This document shows, piece by piece, positions 43,390 to 57,933 of a stretch of DNA of 64,000 nucleotides; position 1 is the stretch's first letter; every line of letters begins with the position of its first letter. The notes beneath the pieces are model-generated. The model saw nothing but the letters and a program-made list of their open reading frames with translations. It was not told where the DNA came from and did not search any database. The DNA comes from Fasciola hepatica (Eukaryota > Platyhelminthes > Trematoda > Plagiorchiida > Fasciolidae). Location: NCBI GenBank assembly GCA_948099385.1, contig CANUEZ040000203.1, positions 2,790,001-2,854,000 of the forward strand. The letters run 5' to 3'. Position numbers and translations under genes: made by a program.

Positions 43390-45690
43390 TGTGGTGAACG
43401 AATGTCAGTCGAACACCAAACCACATGGATATCCGATATGGTTCTGAACGCTTTGTTCAACATATACACTGCATGATATAGCACAATCCCCAAATTGGCT
43501 TCGGCTTTCGCTGTCGCTCTGAACGGTAACAACCAAATTCTCGCATACCGTTTCCATCCTATGTTCCATCACTTCTCTATTTATGGGCCTAAGTAAAACC
43601 AAGGCATTCCCTTATGAACAATCCACACAGATTGCTCATACAATGCAATAGAGCAGTAGCAGAATAGATTTGTATAATATGATTCTCCATGCAGCTTGAA
43701 CACTGAACTGACCATTGAAAATTATGGAAGCACTGTACAGCTGTTTGATCCGCTAAGGGAATCATGAGCATTGCACATGGACAGAGCCCACACGGTGACA
43801 CGAACATGGGTTGGGGTGAACGAATGTCAGTCGAACACCAAACCACATGGATATCCGATATGGTTCTGAACGCTTTGTTCAACATATACACTGCATGATA
43901 TAGCACAATCCCCAAATTGGCTTCGGCTTTCGCTTTCGCTTTGAACGGTAACAACCAAATTCTCGCACACCGATCCAATCCTATGTTCCATCACTTCTCT
44001 ATTTATGGGCCTAAGTAAAACCAAGGCATTCCCTTATGAACAATCCACACACAGATTGCTCATACAATGCAATAGAGCAGTAGCAGAGTAGATTTGTATA
44101 ATATGATTCTCCATGCAGCTTGAACACTGAACTGACCATTGAAATTTTGGAAGCACTGTAGAGCTGTTTGAACCGCTGAGGGAATCATGAGCATTGCACA
44201 TGGACAGAGCCCACTCGGAGACACGAACAACGGTTGGGGTGAACGAATGTCAGTCGAACACCCAAACCACAAGGCTATCCGATATGGGTCTCAACGCTTT
44301 GTTCAACATTTACAATACATGATATAGCACAATCCCCAAATTGGCTTCGGCTTTCGCTGTCGCTCTGAACGGTAACAACCAAATTCTCGCATACCGTTTC
44401 CATCCTATGTTCCATCACTTCTCTATTTATGGGCCTAAGTAAAACCAAGGCATTCCCTTATGAACAATCCACACAGATTGCTCATACAATGCAATAGAGC
44501 AGTAGCAGAATAGATTTGTATAATATGATTCTCCATGCAGCTTGAACACTGAACTGACCATTGAAAATTATGGAAGCACTGTACAGCTGTTTGATCCGCT
44601 AAGGGAATCATGAGCATTGCACATGGACAGAGCCCACACGGTGACACGAACAAGGGTTGGGGTGAACGAATGTCAGTCGAACACCCAAACCACAAGGCTA
44701 TCCGATATGGGTCTCAACGCTTTGTTCAACATATACAATACATGATATAGCACAATCCCCAAATTGGCTTCGGCTTCCGCTTTCGCTTTGAACGGTAACA
44801 ACCAAATTCTCGCACACCGATCCAATCCTATGTTCCATCACTTCTCTATTTATGGGCCTAAGTAAAACCAAGGCATTCCCTTATGAACAATCCACACAGA
44901 TTGCTCATACAATGCAATAGAGCAGTAGCAGAGTAGATTTGTATAATATGATTCTCCAGGCAGCTTGAACACTGAACGGTCCATTGAAATTTTGGAAGCA
45001 CTGTACAGCTGTTTGATCCGCTAAGGGAATCATGAGCATTGCACATGGACAGAGCCCACTCGGAGACACGAACAAGGGTTGGGGTGAACGAATGTCAGTC
45101 GAACACCAAACCACAAGGCTATCCGATATGGGTCTCAACGCTTAGTTCAACATATACAATACATGATATAGCACAATCCCCAAATTGGCTTCGGCTTTCG
45201 CTGTCGCTCTGAATGGTAACAACCAAATTCTCGCATACCGTTTCCATCCTATGTTCCATCACTTCTCTATTTATGGGCCTAAGTAAAACCAAGGCATTCC
45301 CTTATGAACAATCCACACAGATTGCTCATACAATGCAATAGAGCAGTAGCAGAGTAGATTTGTATAATATGATTCTCCATGCAGCTTGAACACTGAACTG
45401 ACCATTGAAAATTATGGAAGCACACTACAGCTGTTTGATCCGCTAAGGGAATCATGAGCATTGCACATGGACAGAGCCCACACGGTGACACGAACAAGGG
45501 TTGGGGTGAACGAATGTCAGTCGAACACCCAAACCACAAGGCTATCCGATATGGGTCTCAACGCTTTGTTCAACATATACAATACATGATATAGCACAAT
45601 CCCCAAATTGGCTTCGGCTTTCGCTTTCGCTTTGAACGGTAACAACCAAATTCTCGCACACCGATCCAATCCTATGTTCCATCACTTCTC
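43390..45690 (+). repeat. Dimer HOR 2 (846 bp), about 2.7 units
   Basis: The mark ataccgtttccatcc occurs at 43,545, 44,391 and 45,235. The form cacacggtgacacg occurs near 43,790, 44,636 and 45,480, and gaaattttggaagc at 44,142 and 44,988. The repeat length of 844-846 bp is two monomers. This dimer differs in sequence from the one at 37.2-39.8 kb, although both use the cgctgtcgctctg form. The copy at about 44,004 has an extra CA (atccacacacag) that breaks the usual open frame. Confidence 0.85.
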
Positions 45691-48600
45691 TATTTATAAG
45701 GGGCTAAGTAAAACCAAGGCATTCCCTTATGAACATTCCACACAGATTGCTCATACAATGCAATAGAGCAGTAGCAGAGTAGATTTGTATAATATGATTC
45801 TCCATGCAGCTTGAACACTGAACTGACCATTGAAAATTATGGAAGCACTGTACAGCTGTTTGATCCGCTAAGGGAATCATGAGCATTGCAAATGGACAGA
45901 GCCCACTCGGAGACACGAACATAGGTTGGGGTGAAAGAATGTCAGTCGAACACCCAAACCACAAGGCTATCCGATATGGGTCTCAACGCTTTGTTCAACA
46001 TTTACAATACATGATATAGCACAATCCCCAAATTGGCTTCGGCTTTCGCTTTTGCTTTGAATGGTAACAACCAAATTCTCGCACACCGATCGAATAATAG
46101 GTTCCATCACTTCTCTATTTATGGGCCTAAGTAAAACCAAGGCATTCCCTTATGAACAATCCACACAGATTGCTCATACAATGCAATAGAGCAGTAGCAG
46201 AGTAGATTTGTATAATATGATTCTCCATGCAGCTTGAACACTGAACTGACCATTGAAAATTATGGAAGCACTGTACAGCTGTTTGATCCGCTAGGGGAAT
46301 CATGAGCATTGCACATGGACAGAGCCCACTCGGAGACACGAACAAGGGTTGGGGTGAACGAATGTCAGTCGAACACCAAACCACAATTCTATTCGCTATG
46401 GTTCTCAACGCTTTGTTCAACATATACAATACATGATATAGCACAATCCCCAAATTCGCTTCGGCTTTCGCTTTCGCTTTGAACGGTAACAACCAAATTC
46501 TCGCACACCGATCCAATCCTATGTTCCATCACTTCTCTTTTTATGGGCCAAAGTAGAACCAAGGCTTTCCCTTATGAACAATCCACACAGATTGCTCATA
46601 CAATGCAATAGAGCGGTGGCAGTTTAGATTTGTATAATATGATTCTCCATGCAGCTTGAACACTGAACTGACCATTGAAAATTATGGAAGCACTGTACAG
46701 CTGTTTGATCCGCTAAGGGAATCATGAGCATTGCACATGGACAGAGCCCACTCGGGGACCTGAACAAGGGTTGGGGTGAACGAATGTCAGTCGAACACTC
46801 AAACCACAAGGCTATCCGATATGGGTCTCAACGCTTTGTTCAACATATACAATACATGATATAGCACAATCCCCAAATTGGCTTCGGCTTTCGCTTTGGC
46901 TTTGAATGGTAACAACCAAATTCTCGCACACCGATCCAATCCTATGTTCCATCACTTCTCTATTTATGGGTCTAAGTAAAACCAAGGCATTCCCATATGA
47001 ACAATCCACACAGATTTCTCATACAATGCAATAGAGCAGTAGCAGAGTAGATTTGTATAATATGATTCTCCATGCAGCTTGAACACTGAACTGACCATTG
47101 AAAATGATGGAAGCACTGTACAGCTGTTTGATCCGCTAAGGGAATCATGAGCATTGCACATGGACAGAGCCCACTCGGAGACACGAACAAGGGTTGGGGT
47201 GAACGAATGTTAGTAGTCTACCCAAAAAAAAAGGCTATCCGATATGGGTCTCAACGCTTTGCTCAACATATACAATACATTATACAGCACAATCCCCAAA
47301 TTGGCTTCGGCTTTCGCTTTCGCTTTGAACGGTAACAACCAAATTCTCGCACACCGATCCAATCATATGTTCCATCACTTCTGTATTTATGGGCCTAAGT
47401 CAAACCAAGGCATTCCCTTATGAACAATCCACACAGATTGCTCATACAATGCAATAGAGCAGTAGCAGAGTAGATTTGTATAATATGATTCTTCATGGAG
47501 CTTGAACACTGAACTGACCATAGAAAATTATGGAAGCACTGTACAGCTGTTTGATCCGCTAAGGGAATCATGAGCATTGCACATGGACAGAGCCCACTCG
47601 GAGACACGAACAGGGGTTGGGGTGAACGAATGTCAGTCGAACACCAAACCACAAGGCTATCCGATATGGGTCTCAACGCTTTGTTCAACATTTACAATAC
47701 ATGATATAGCACAATCCCCAAATGGGCTTCGGCTTTCGCTTTCGCTTTGAATGGTAACAACCAAAATCTCGCACACCGATCCAATCCTATGTTCCATCAC
47801 TTCTCTATTTATGGGCCTATGTAAAACCAAGGCATTCCCTTATGAACAATCCACACAGATTGCTCATACAATGCAATAGAGCAGTAGCAGAGTAGATTTG
47901 TATAATATGATTCTCCATGCAGCTTGAACACTGAACTGACCATTGAAAATTATGGAAGCACTGAACAGCTGTTTGATCCGCTAAGGGAATCATGAGCATT
48001 GCACATGGACAGAGCCCACTCGGAGACACGAACAAGGGTTGGGGTGAACGAATGTCAGTCGAACACCCAAACCACAAGCCTATCCCATATGGGTCTCAAC
48101 GATTTGTTCAACATATACAATACATGATATAGCACAATCCCCAAATTCGCTTCGGCTTTCGCTTTTGCTTTGAATGGTAACAACCAAATTCTCGCACACC
48201 GATCCAATCCTATGTTCCATCACTTCTCTATTTATGGGCCTAAATAAAACCAAGGCATTCCCTTATGAACAATACTCACAGATTGCTCATACAATGCAAT
48301 AGAGCAGTAGCAGAGTAGATTTGTATAATATGATTCTCCATGCAGCTTGAACACTGAACTGACCATTGAAAATTATGGAAGCACTGTACAGCTGTTTGAT
48401 CCGCTAAGGGAATCATGAGCGTTGCACAAGGACAGAGTCCACTCGGAGACGGAAACAAGGATTGTGGTGAACGAATGTTAGTAGTCTACCCAAAAAACAA
48501 GGCTATCCGATAACGGTCTCAACGCTTTGCTCAACATATACAATACATGATACAGCACAATCCCCAAATTGGCTTCGGCTTTCGCTTTCGCTTTGAACGG

Positions 48601-50330
48601 TAACAACGAAATTCTCGCACACCGAACCAATCCTATGTTCCATCACTTCTCTATTTATAAGGGGCTAAGTAAAACCAATGCAATCCCTTATGAACAATCC
48701 ACACAGATTGCTCATACAATGCAATAGAGCAGTAGCAGAGTAGATTTGTATCATATGATTCTCCATGCAGCTTGAACACTGAACTGACCATTGAAAATTA
48801 TGGAAGCACTGTACAGCTGTTTGATCCGCTAAGGGAATCATGAGCATTGCACATGGACAGAGCCCACTCGGAGACACGAACAAGGGTTGGGGTGAACGAA
48901 TGTCAAACGGACACCCAAATCACAAGGCTATCCGATATGGGTCTCAACGATTTGTTCAACATATACAATACATGATATAGCACAATCCCCAAATTGGCTT
49001 CAGCTTTCGCTTTCGCTTTGAACGGTAACAACCAAATTCTCGCACACCGATCCAATCCTATGTTCCATCACTTCTCTATTTATGGGCCTAAGTAAAACCA
49101 AGGCATTCCCTTATGAACAATCCACACAGATTGCTCATACAATGCAATAGAGCAGTAGCAGAGTAGATTTGTATCATATGATTCTCCATGCAGCTTGAAC
49201 ACTGAACTGACCATTGAAAATTATGGAAGCACTGAACAGCTGTTTGATCCGCTAAGGGAATCATGAGCATTGCACATGGACAGAGCCCACTCGGAGACAC
49301 GAACAAGGGTTGGGGTGAACGAATGTCAGTCGAACACCAAACCACCAGGCTATCCGATATGGGTCTGAACGCTTTGTTCAACATATACAATACATGATAT
49401 AGCACAATCCCCAAATTGGCTTCGGCTTTCGCTTTCGCTTTGAACGGTAACAACCAAATTCTCGCACACCGATCCAATCCTATGTTCCATCACTTCCCTA
49501 TTTATGGGCCTAAGTAAAACCAAGGCATTCCCTTATGAACAATCCACACAGATTGCTCATACAATGCAATAGAGCAGTAGCAGAGTAGATTAGTATAATA
49601 TGATTCTCCATGCAGCTTGAACACTGAACTGACCATTGAAAATTATGGAAGCACTGTACAGCTGTTTGATCCGCTAAGGGAATCATGAGCATTGCACATG
49701 GACAGAGCCCACTCGGAGACACGAACAACGGTTGGGGTGAACGAATGTTAGTAGTCTACCCAAAAAAAAGGCTATCCGACATCGGTCTCAACGCTTTGCT
49801 CAACATATACACTACATGATATAGCACAATCCCCAAATTGGCTTCGGCTTTCGCTTTCGCTTTGAACGGTAACAACCAAATTCTCGCACACCGATCCAAT
49901 CCTATGTTCCATCACTTCTCTATTTATGGGCCTAAGTAAAACCAAGGCATTCCCTTATGAACATTCCACACAGATTGCTCATACAATGCAATAGAGCAGT
50001 AGCAGAGTAGATTTGTATAATATGATTCTCCATGCAGCTTGAACACTGAACTGACCACTGAAAATGATGGAAGCACTGTACAGCTGTTTGATCCGCTAAG
50101 GGAATCATGAGCATTGCACATGCACATATCTCACTCGGAGACACGAACAAGGGTTGGGGTGAAGGAATGTCAGTCGAACACCCAAACCACAAGGCTATAC
50201 GATATCGGTCTCAAAGATTTGTTCAGCATATGCACTACATGATATAGCACAATCCCCAAATTGGCTTCGGCTTTCGCTTTCGCTTTGAACGGTAACAACC
50301 AAATTCTCGCACACCGATCCAATCCTATGT
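45691..50330 (+). repeat. Loose trimer pattern marked by an A-rich variant
   Basis: A rare replacement of the usual gtcagtcgaacaccc by gttagtagtctaccc, followed by a run of A, occurs at 47,211, 48,479 and 49,749. The spacings are 1,268 and 1,270 bp, so this is a trimer. The A run is 9 bases in the first copy and 8 in the third, and the second reads aaaaaac. Each is followed by ctttgctcaac instead of ctttgttcaac. A second private form, tttataaggggctaag, occurs near 45,694 and 48,655. The other monomers here are close to the consensus. Confidence 0.8.
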
Positions 50331-53300
50331 TCCATCACTTCTCTATTTATGGGCCTAAGTAAAACCAAGGCATTCCCTTATGAACAATCCACACAGATTG
50401 CTCATACAATGCAATAGAGCAGTAGCAGAGTAGATTTGTATAATATGATTCTCCATGCAGCTTGAACACTGAACTGACCATTGAAAATTATGGAAGCACT
50501 GTACAGCTGTTTGATCCGATAAGGGAATCATGAGCATGGCACATGGACATATCTCACTAGCTGACACGAACAAGGGTTAGGGTGAACGAATGTCAGTCGA
50601 ACACCCAAACCTCCAGGCTATCCGATATCGGTCTCAACGCATTGGTCGATATATACAATACATGATATAGCACAATCCCCAAATTGGCTTCGGCTTTCGC
50701 TTTGGCTTTGAATGGTAACAACCAAATTCACGCACACCGATCAAATCCTATGTTCCATCACTTCTCTATTTATGGGCCTAAGTAAAACCAAGGCATTACC
50801 TTATGAACAATCCACACAGATTGCTCATACAATGCAATAGAGCAGTAGCAGAGTAGATTTGTATCATATGATTCTCCATGCAGCTTGAACACTGAAGTGA
50901 CCATTGAAAATTATGGAAGCATTGTACAGCTGTTTGATCCGCTAAGGGAATCATGAGCATTGCACATGGACAGAGCCCACTCGGAGACACGAACAAGGGT
51001 TGGGGTGAACGAATATCATCCGAAAACGAAACCACTAGGCTATCCGATATGGGTCTCAACACTTTGTTCAACATCGACAATAAATGATATTGCACAATCC
51101 CCAAATTGGCTTCGGCTTTCGCTTTCGCTTTGAACGGTAACAACTTAATTCTCGCACACCGATCCAATCCTATGTTCCATCACTTCGCTATTTATGGGCC
51201 TAAGTAAAACCAAGGCATTCCCCTATGAACAATCCACACAGATTGCTCATACAATGCAATAGAGCAGTAGCAGAGTAGATTTGTATAATATGATTCTCCA
51301 GGCAGCTTGAACACTGAACTGACCATTGAAAATTTTGGAAGCACTGTACAGCTGTTTGATCCGCTAAGGGAATCATGAGCATTGCACATGGACAGAGCCC
51401 ACTCGGAGACACGAACAAGGGTTGTGGTGAACGAATGTCAGTCGAACACCAAACCACAAGGCTATCCGATATGGGTCTCAACATTTTGTACAACATAGAC
51501 AATACATGATATAGCACAATCCCCAAATTCGCTTCGGCTTTCGCTTTCGCTTTGAACGGTAACAACCAAATTCTCGCACACCGATCCAATCCTATGTTCC
51601 ATCACTTCTCTATTTATGGGCCTAAGTAAAACCAAGGCATTCCCTTATGAACAATCCACACAGATTGCTCATACAATGCAATAGAGCAGTAGCAGAGTAG
51701 ATTTGTATAATATGATTCTCCATGCAGCTTGAACACTGAACTGACCATTGAAAATGATGGAAGCACTGTACAGCTAATTGATCCGCTAAGGGAATCATGA
51801 GCATTGCACATGGACAGAGCCCACTCGGAGACACGAACAGGGGTTGGTGTGAACGAATGTCAGTCGATCACCAAACCACAAGGCTATCCGATATGGGTCT
51901 CATCGCTTTGTTCAACATATACAATACATGATATAGCACAATCCCCAAATTGGCTTCGGCTTTCGCTTTCGCTTTGAACGGTAACAACCAAATTCTCGCA
52001 CACCGATCCAATCCTATGTTCCATCACTTCTCTATTTATGGGCCTAAGTAAAACCAAGGCATTCCCTTATGAACAATCCACACAGATTGCTCATACAATG
52101 CAATAGAGCAGTAGCAGAGTAGATTTGTATAATATGATTCTCCATGCAGCTTCAACACTGAACTGACCATTGAAAATGATGGAAGCACTGTACAGCTGTT
52201 TGATCCGCTAAGGGAATCATGAGCATTGCATATGGACAGAGCCCACTCGGAGACACGAACAGGGGTTGGTGTGAACGAATGTCAGTCGAACACCAAACCA
52301 CTAGGCTATCCGATATGGATCACAACGCTTTGTTCATCATATACAATACATGATATAGCACAATCCCCAAATTGGCTTCGGCTTTCGCTTTCGCTTTGAA
52401 CGGTTACAACCAAATTCTCGCACACCGATCCAATCCTATGTTCCATCACTTCTCTATTTATGGGCCTAAGTAAAACCAAGGCATTACCTTATGAACAATC
52501 CACACAGATTGCTCATACAATGCAATAGAGCAGTAGCAGAGTAGATTTGTATAAAATGTTTCTCCATGCAGCTTTATCACGGAACTGATCATTGAAAATT
52601 ATGGAAGCACTGTACAGCTGTTTGATCCGCTAAGGGAATCATGAGCATTGCACATGGACAGAGCCCACTCGGAGACACGAACAAGGGTTGGGGTGAACGA
52701 ATGTCAGTCGAACACCCAAACCACAAGGCTACACGATATGGGCCTCAACACTTTGTTCAACATAGACAATACATGATATAGCACAATCCCCAAATTGGCT
52801 TCGGCTTTCGCTTTCGCTTTGAACGGTAACAACCAAATTCTCGCACACCGATCCAATCCTATGTTCCATCACTTCTCTATTTATGGGCCTAAGTAAAACC
52901 AAGGCATTCCCCTATGAACAATCCACACAGATTGCTCATACAATGCAATAGAGCAGTAGCAGAGTAGATTTGTATAATATGATTCTCCATGCAGCTTGAA
53001 CACTGAACTGACCATTGAAAATTATGGAAGCACTGTACAGCTGTTTGATCCGCTGAGGGAATCATGAGCATTGCACATGGACAGAGCCCACACGGGGACA
53101 CGAACAAGGGTTGGGGTGAACGATTGTCAGTCGAACACTCAAACCACAAGTCTATCCGATATGGGTCTGAACGCGTTGTTCAACATATACAATACATGAT
53201 ATAGCACAATCCCCAAATTGGCTTCGGCTTTCGCTTTCGCTTTGAACGGTAACAACCAAATTCTCGCACACCGATCCAATCCTATGTTCCATCACTTCTC

Positions 53301-56300
53301 TATTTATGGGCCTAAGTAAAACCAAGGCATTCCCTTATGAACAATCCACACAGATTGCTCATACAATGCAATAGAGCAGTAGCAGAGTAGATTTGTATAA
53401 TATGATTCTCCATGCAGCTTCAACACTGAACTGACCATTGAAAATTATGGAAGCACTGTACAGCTGTTTGATCCGCTAAGGGAATCATGAGCATTGCACA
53501 TGGACAGATCTCACACGGGGACACGAACAAGGGTTGGAGTGAACGAATGTCAGTCGAACACCAAACCACAAGGCTATCCGATATGGGTCTCAACACTTTG
53601 TTCAACATATACATTACATGATATAGCACAATCCCCAAATTGGCTTCGGCTTTCGCTTTCGCTTTGAACGGTAACAACCAAATTCTCGCACACCGATCCA
53701 ATCCTATGTTCCATCACTTCTCTATTTATGGGCCTAAGTAAAACCAAGGCATTGCCCTAGGAACAATCCACACAGATTGCTCATGCAATGCAATAGAGCA
53801 GTAGCAGAGTAGATTTGTATAATATGATTCTCCATGCAGCTTGAACACTGAACTGACCATTGAAAATGATGGAAGCACTGTACAGCTGTTTGATCCGCTA
53901 AGGGAATCATGAGCATTGCACATGGACAGAGCCCACACGGGGACACGAACAAGGGTTGGGGTGAACGAATGTCAGTCGAACACCAAACCACAAGTCTATC
54001 CGATATGGGTCTGAACACTTTGTTCAACATATACATTACATGACATAGCACAATCCCCAAATTGGCTTCGGCTTTCGCTTTCGCTTTGAACGGTTACAAC
54101 CAAATTCTCGCACACCGATCCAATCCTATGTTCCATCACTTCTCTATTTATGGGCCTAAGTAAAACCAAGGCATTCCCTTATGAACAATCCACACAGATT
54201 GCTCATACAATGCAATAGAGCAGTAGCAGAGTAGATTTGTATAATATGATTCTCCATGCAGCTTGAACACTGAACTGACCATTGAAAATGATGGAAGCAC
54301 TGTACAGCTGTTTGATCCACTAAGGGAATCATGAGCATTGCACATGGACAGAGCCCACACGGGGTCACGAACAAGGGTTGGGGTGAACGATTGTCAGTCG
54401 AACACTCAAACCACAAGTCTATCCGATATGGGTCTGAACGCGTTGTTCAACATTTACAATAAATGATATAGCACAATCCCCAAATTGGCTTCGGCTTTCG
54501 CTTTCGCTTTGAACGGTAACAACCAAATTCTCGCACACCGATCCAATCCTATGTTCCATCACTTCTCTATTTATGGGCCTAAATAAAACCAAGGCATTCC
54601 CTTATGAACAATACTCACAGATTGCTCATACAATGCAATAGAGCAGTAGCAGAGTAGATTTGTATAATATGATTCTCCATGCAGCTTGAACACTGAACTG
54701 ACCATTGAAAATGATGGAAGCACTGTACAGCTGTTTGATCCGCTAAGGGAATCATGAGCATTGCACATGGACAGAGCTCACACGGGGACACGAACAAGGG
54801 TTGGGGTGAACGATTGTCAGTCGAACACTCAAACCACAAGTCTATCCGATATGGGTCTGAACGCGTTGTTCAACATATACAATACATGATATAGCACAAT
54901 CCCCAAATTGGCTTCGGCTTTCGCTTTCGCTTTGAACGGTAACAACCAAATTCTCGCACACCGATCCAATCCTATGTTCCATCACTTCTCTATTTATGGG
55001 CCTAAGTAAAACCAAGGCATTCCCCTATGAACAATCCACACAGATTGCTCATACAATGCAATAGAGCAGTAGCAGAGTAGATTTGTATAATATGATTCTC
55101 CATGCAGCTTGAACACTGAACTGACCATTGAAAATTATGGAAGCACTGTACAGCTGTTTGATCCGCTAAGGGAATCATGAGCATTGCACATGGACAGAGC
55201 CCACACGGGGACACGAACAAGGGTTGGAGTGAACGAATGTCAGTCGAACACTCAAACCACAAGTCTACCGATATGGGTGTGAACACTTTGTTCAACATAT
55301 ACATTACATGATATAGCACAATCCCCAAATTGGCTTCGGCTTTCGCTTTCGCTTTGAACGGTTACAACCAAATTCTCGCACACCGATCCAATCCTATGTT
55401 CCATCACTTCTCTATTTATGGGCCTAAGTAAAACCAAGGCATTCCCTTATGAACAATCCACACAGATTGCTCATACAATGCAATAGAGCAGTAGCAGAGT
55501 AGATTTGTATAATATGATTCTCCATGCAGCTTGAACACTGAACTGACCATTGAAAATGATGGAAGCACTGTACAGCTGTTTGATCCACTAAGGGAATCAT
55601 GAGCATTGCACATGGACAGAGCTCACACGGGGACACGAACAAGGGTTGGGGTGAACGAATGTCAGTCGAACACCCAAACCACAAGGCTATCCGATATGGG
55701 TCTCAACACTTTGTTCAACATATACATTACATGATATAGCACAATCCCCAAATTGGTTTCGGCTTTCGCTTTCGCTTTGAACGGTAACAACCAAATTCTC
55801 GCACACCGATCCAATCCTATGTTCCATCACTTCTCTATTTATGGGCCAAAGTAAAACCAAGGCATTCCCTTATGAACAATCCACACAGATTGCTCATACA
55901 ATGCAATAGAGCAGTAGCAGAGTAGATTTGTATAATATGATTCTCCATGCAGCTTGAACACTGAACTGACCATTGAAAATGATGGAAGCACTGTACAGCT
56001 GTTTGATCCGCTAAGAGAATCATGAGCATTGCACATGGACAGAGCCCACACGGGGACACGAACAAGGGTTGGGGTGAACGAATGTCAGTCGAACACCAAA
56101 CCACAAGGCTATCCGATATGGGTCTCAACACTTTGTTCAACATATACATTACATGATTTAGCACAATCCCCAAATTGGCTTCGGCTTTCGCTTTCGCTTT
56201 GAACGGTAACAACCAAATTCTCGCACACCGATCCAATCCTATGTTCCATCACTTCTCTATTTATGGGCCTAAGTAAAACCAAGGCATTCCCTTATGAACA

Positions 56301-57087
56301 ATCCACACAGATTGCTCATACAATGCAATAGAGCAGTAGCAGAGTAGATTTGTATAATATGATTCTCCATGCAGCTTGAACACTGAACTGACCATTGAAA
56401 ATGATGGAAGCACTGTACAGCTGTTTGATCCGCTAAGAGAATCATGAGCATTGCACATGGACAGAGCCCACACGGGGACACGAACAAGGGTTGGGGTGAA
56501 CGAATGTCAGTCGAACACCAAACCACAAGTCTATCCGATATGGGTCTCAACACTTTGTTCAACATATACATTACATGATATAGCACAATCCCCAAATTGG
56601 CTTCGGCTTTCGCTTTCGCTTTGAACGGTTACAACCAAATTCTCGCACACCGATCCAATCCTATGTTCCATCACTTCTCTATTTATGGGCCTAAGTAAAA
56701 CCAAGGCATTCCCTTATGAACAATCCACACAGATTGCTCATACAATGCAATCGAGCAGTAGCAGAGTAGATTTGTATAATATGATTCTCCATGCAGCTTG
56801 AACACTGAACTGACCATTGAAAATTATGGAAGCACTGTACAGCTGTTTGATCCGCTAAGGGAATCATGAGCATCGCACATGGACAGAGCCCACACGGAGA
56901 CACGAACAGGGGTTGGGGTGAACGAATGTCAGGCGGACACCCAAACCACAAGGCTATCCGATATGGCTCTGAACGCTTTGTTCAACATATACAATACATG
57001 ATATAGCACAATCCCCAAATTGGCTTCGGCTTTCGCTTTCGCTTTGAACGGTAACAACCAAATTCTCGCACACCGATCCAATCCTAT
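50331..57087 (+). repeat. Consensus-like monomers with weak HOR
   Basis: Sixteen copies lie close to the majority sequence. Some order is visible. The form gaacgcgttgttc occurs near 53,170, 54,436 and 54,859. The form ggttacaacc occurs near 52,403, 54,093, 55,362, 56,628 and 57,474. Copies with cacacgggg predominate from 52.9 to 56.5 kb. The most altered copy starts at 52,439 and has ataaaatgtttctcc and gctttatcacgg. I see no gene or inserted element in this stretch. Confidence 0.75.
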
Positions 57088-57933
57088 GTTCCATCACTTC
57101 TCTATTTATGGGCCTAAGTAAAACCAAGGCATTCCCTTATGAACAATCCACACAGATTGCTCATACAATGCAATAGAGCAGTAGCAGAGTAGATTTGTAT
57201 AATATGATTCTCAATGCAGCTTGAACACTGAACTGACCATTGAAAATTATGGAAGCACTGTACAGCTGTTTGATCCGCTAAGGGAATCATGAGCATTGCA
57301 CATGGACAGAGCCCACTCGGAGACACGAACAAGGGTTGGGGTGAACGAATGTCAGTCGAACACCCAAACCACAAGGCTATCCGATATGGATCTCAACGAT
57401 TTGTTCAACATATACACTACATGATATAGCACAATCCTCAAATTGGGTTCGGCTTTCGCTTTCGCTTTGAACGGTTACAACCAAATTCTCGCACACCGAT
57501 CCAATCCTATGTTCCTTCAATTCTGTAGTTATGGGCCTAAGTAAAACCAAGGTATTCCCTTATGAACAATCCACACAGATTGCTCATACAATGCAATAGA
57601 GCAGTAGCAGAGTAGATTTGTATAATATGATTCTCCATGCAGCTTGAACACTGAACTGATCATTGAAAATTATGGAAGCACTGTACAGCTGTTTGATCCG
57701 CTAAGGGAATCATGAGCATTGCACATGGACAGAGCCCACTCGGAGACACGAACAGGGGTTGAGGTGAACGAATGTCAGTCGAACACCCAAACCACAAGGC
57801 TATCCGATATGGGTCTCAACACTTTGTTCAACATATACAATACATGATATAGCACAATCCCCAAATTGGCTTCGGCTTTCGCTTTCGCTTTGAACGGTAA
57901 CAACCAAATTCTCGCACACCGATCCAATCCTAT
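57088..57933 (+). repeat. Dimer flanking the duplicated trimer, left copy
   Basis: Two monomers here match the pair at 60,468-61,312. Shared private marks are atggatctcaacgatttg with cctcaaattgggttcgg in the first monomer, gttccttca at the border, and gaactgatcattg in the second. The distance between the pairs is about 3,380 bp, eight monomers. The left pair has extra changes (ttcaattctgtagttatggg). The two trimer copies lie between the pairs. Confidence 0.8.
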
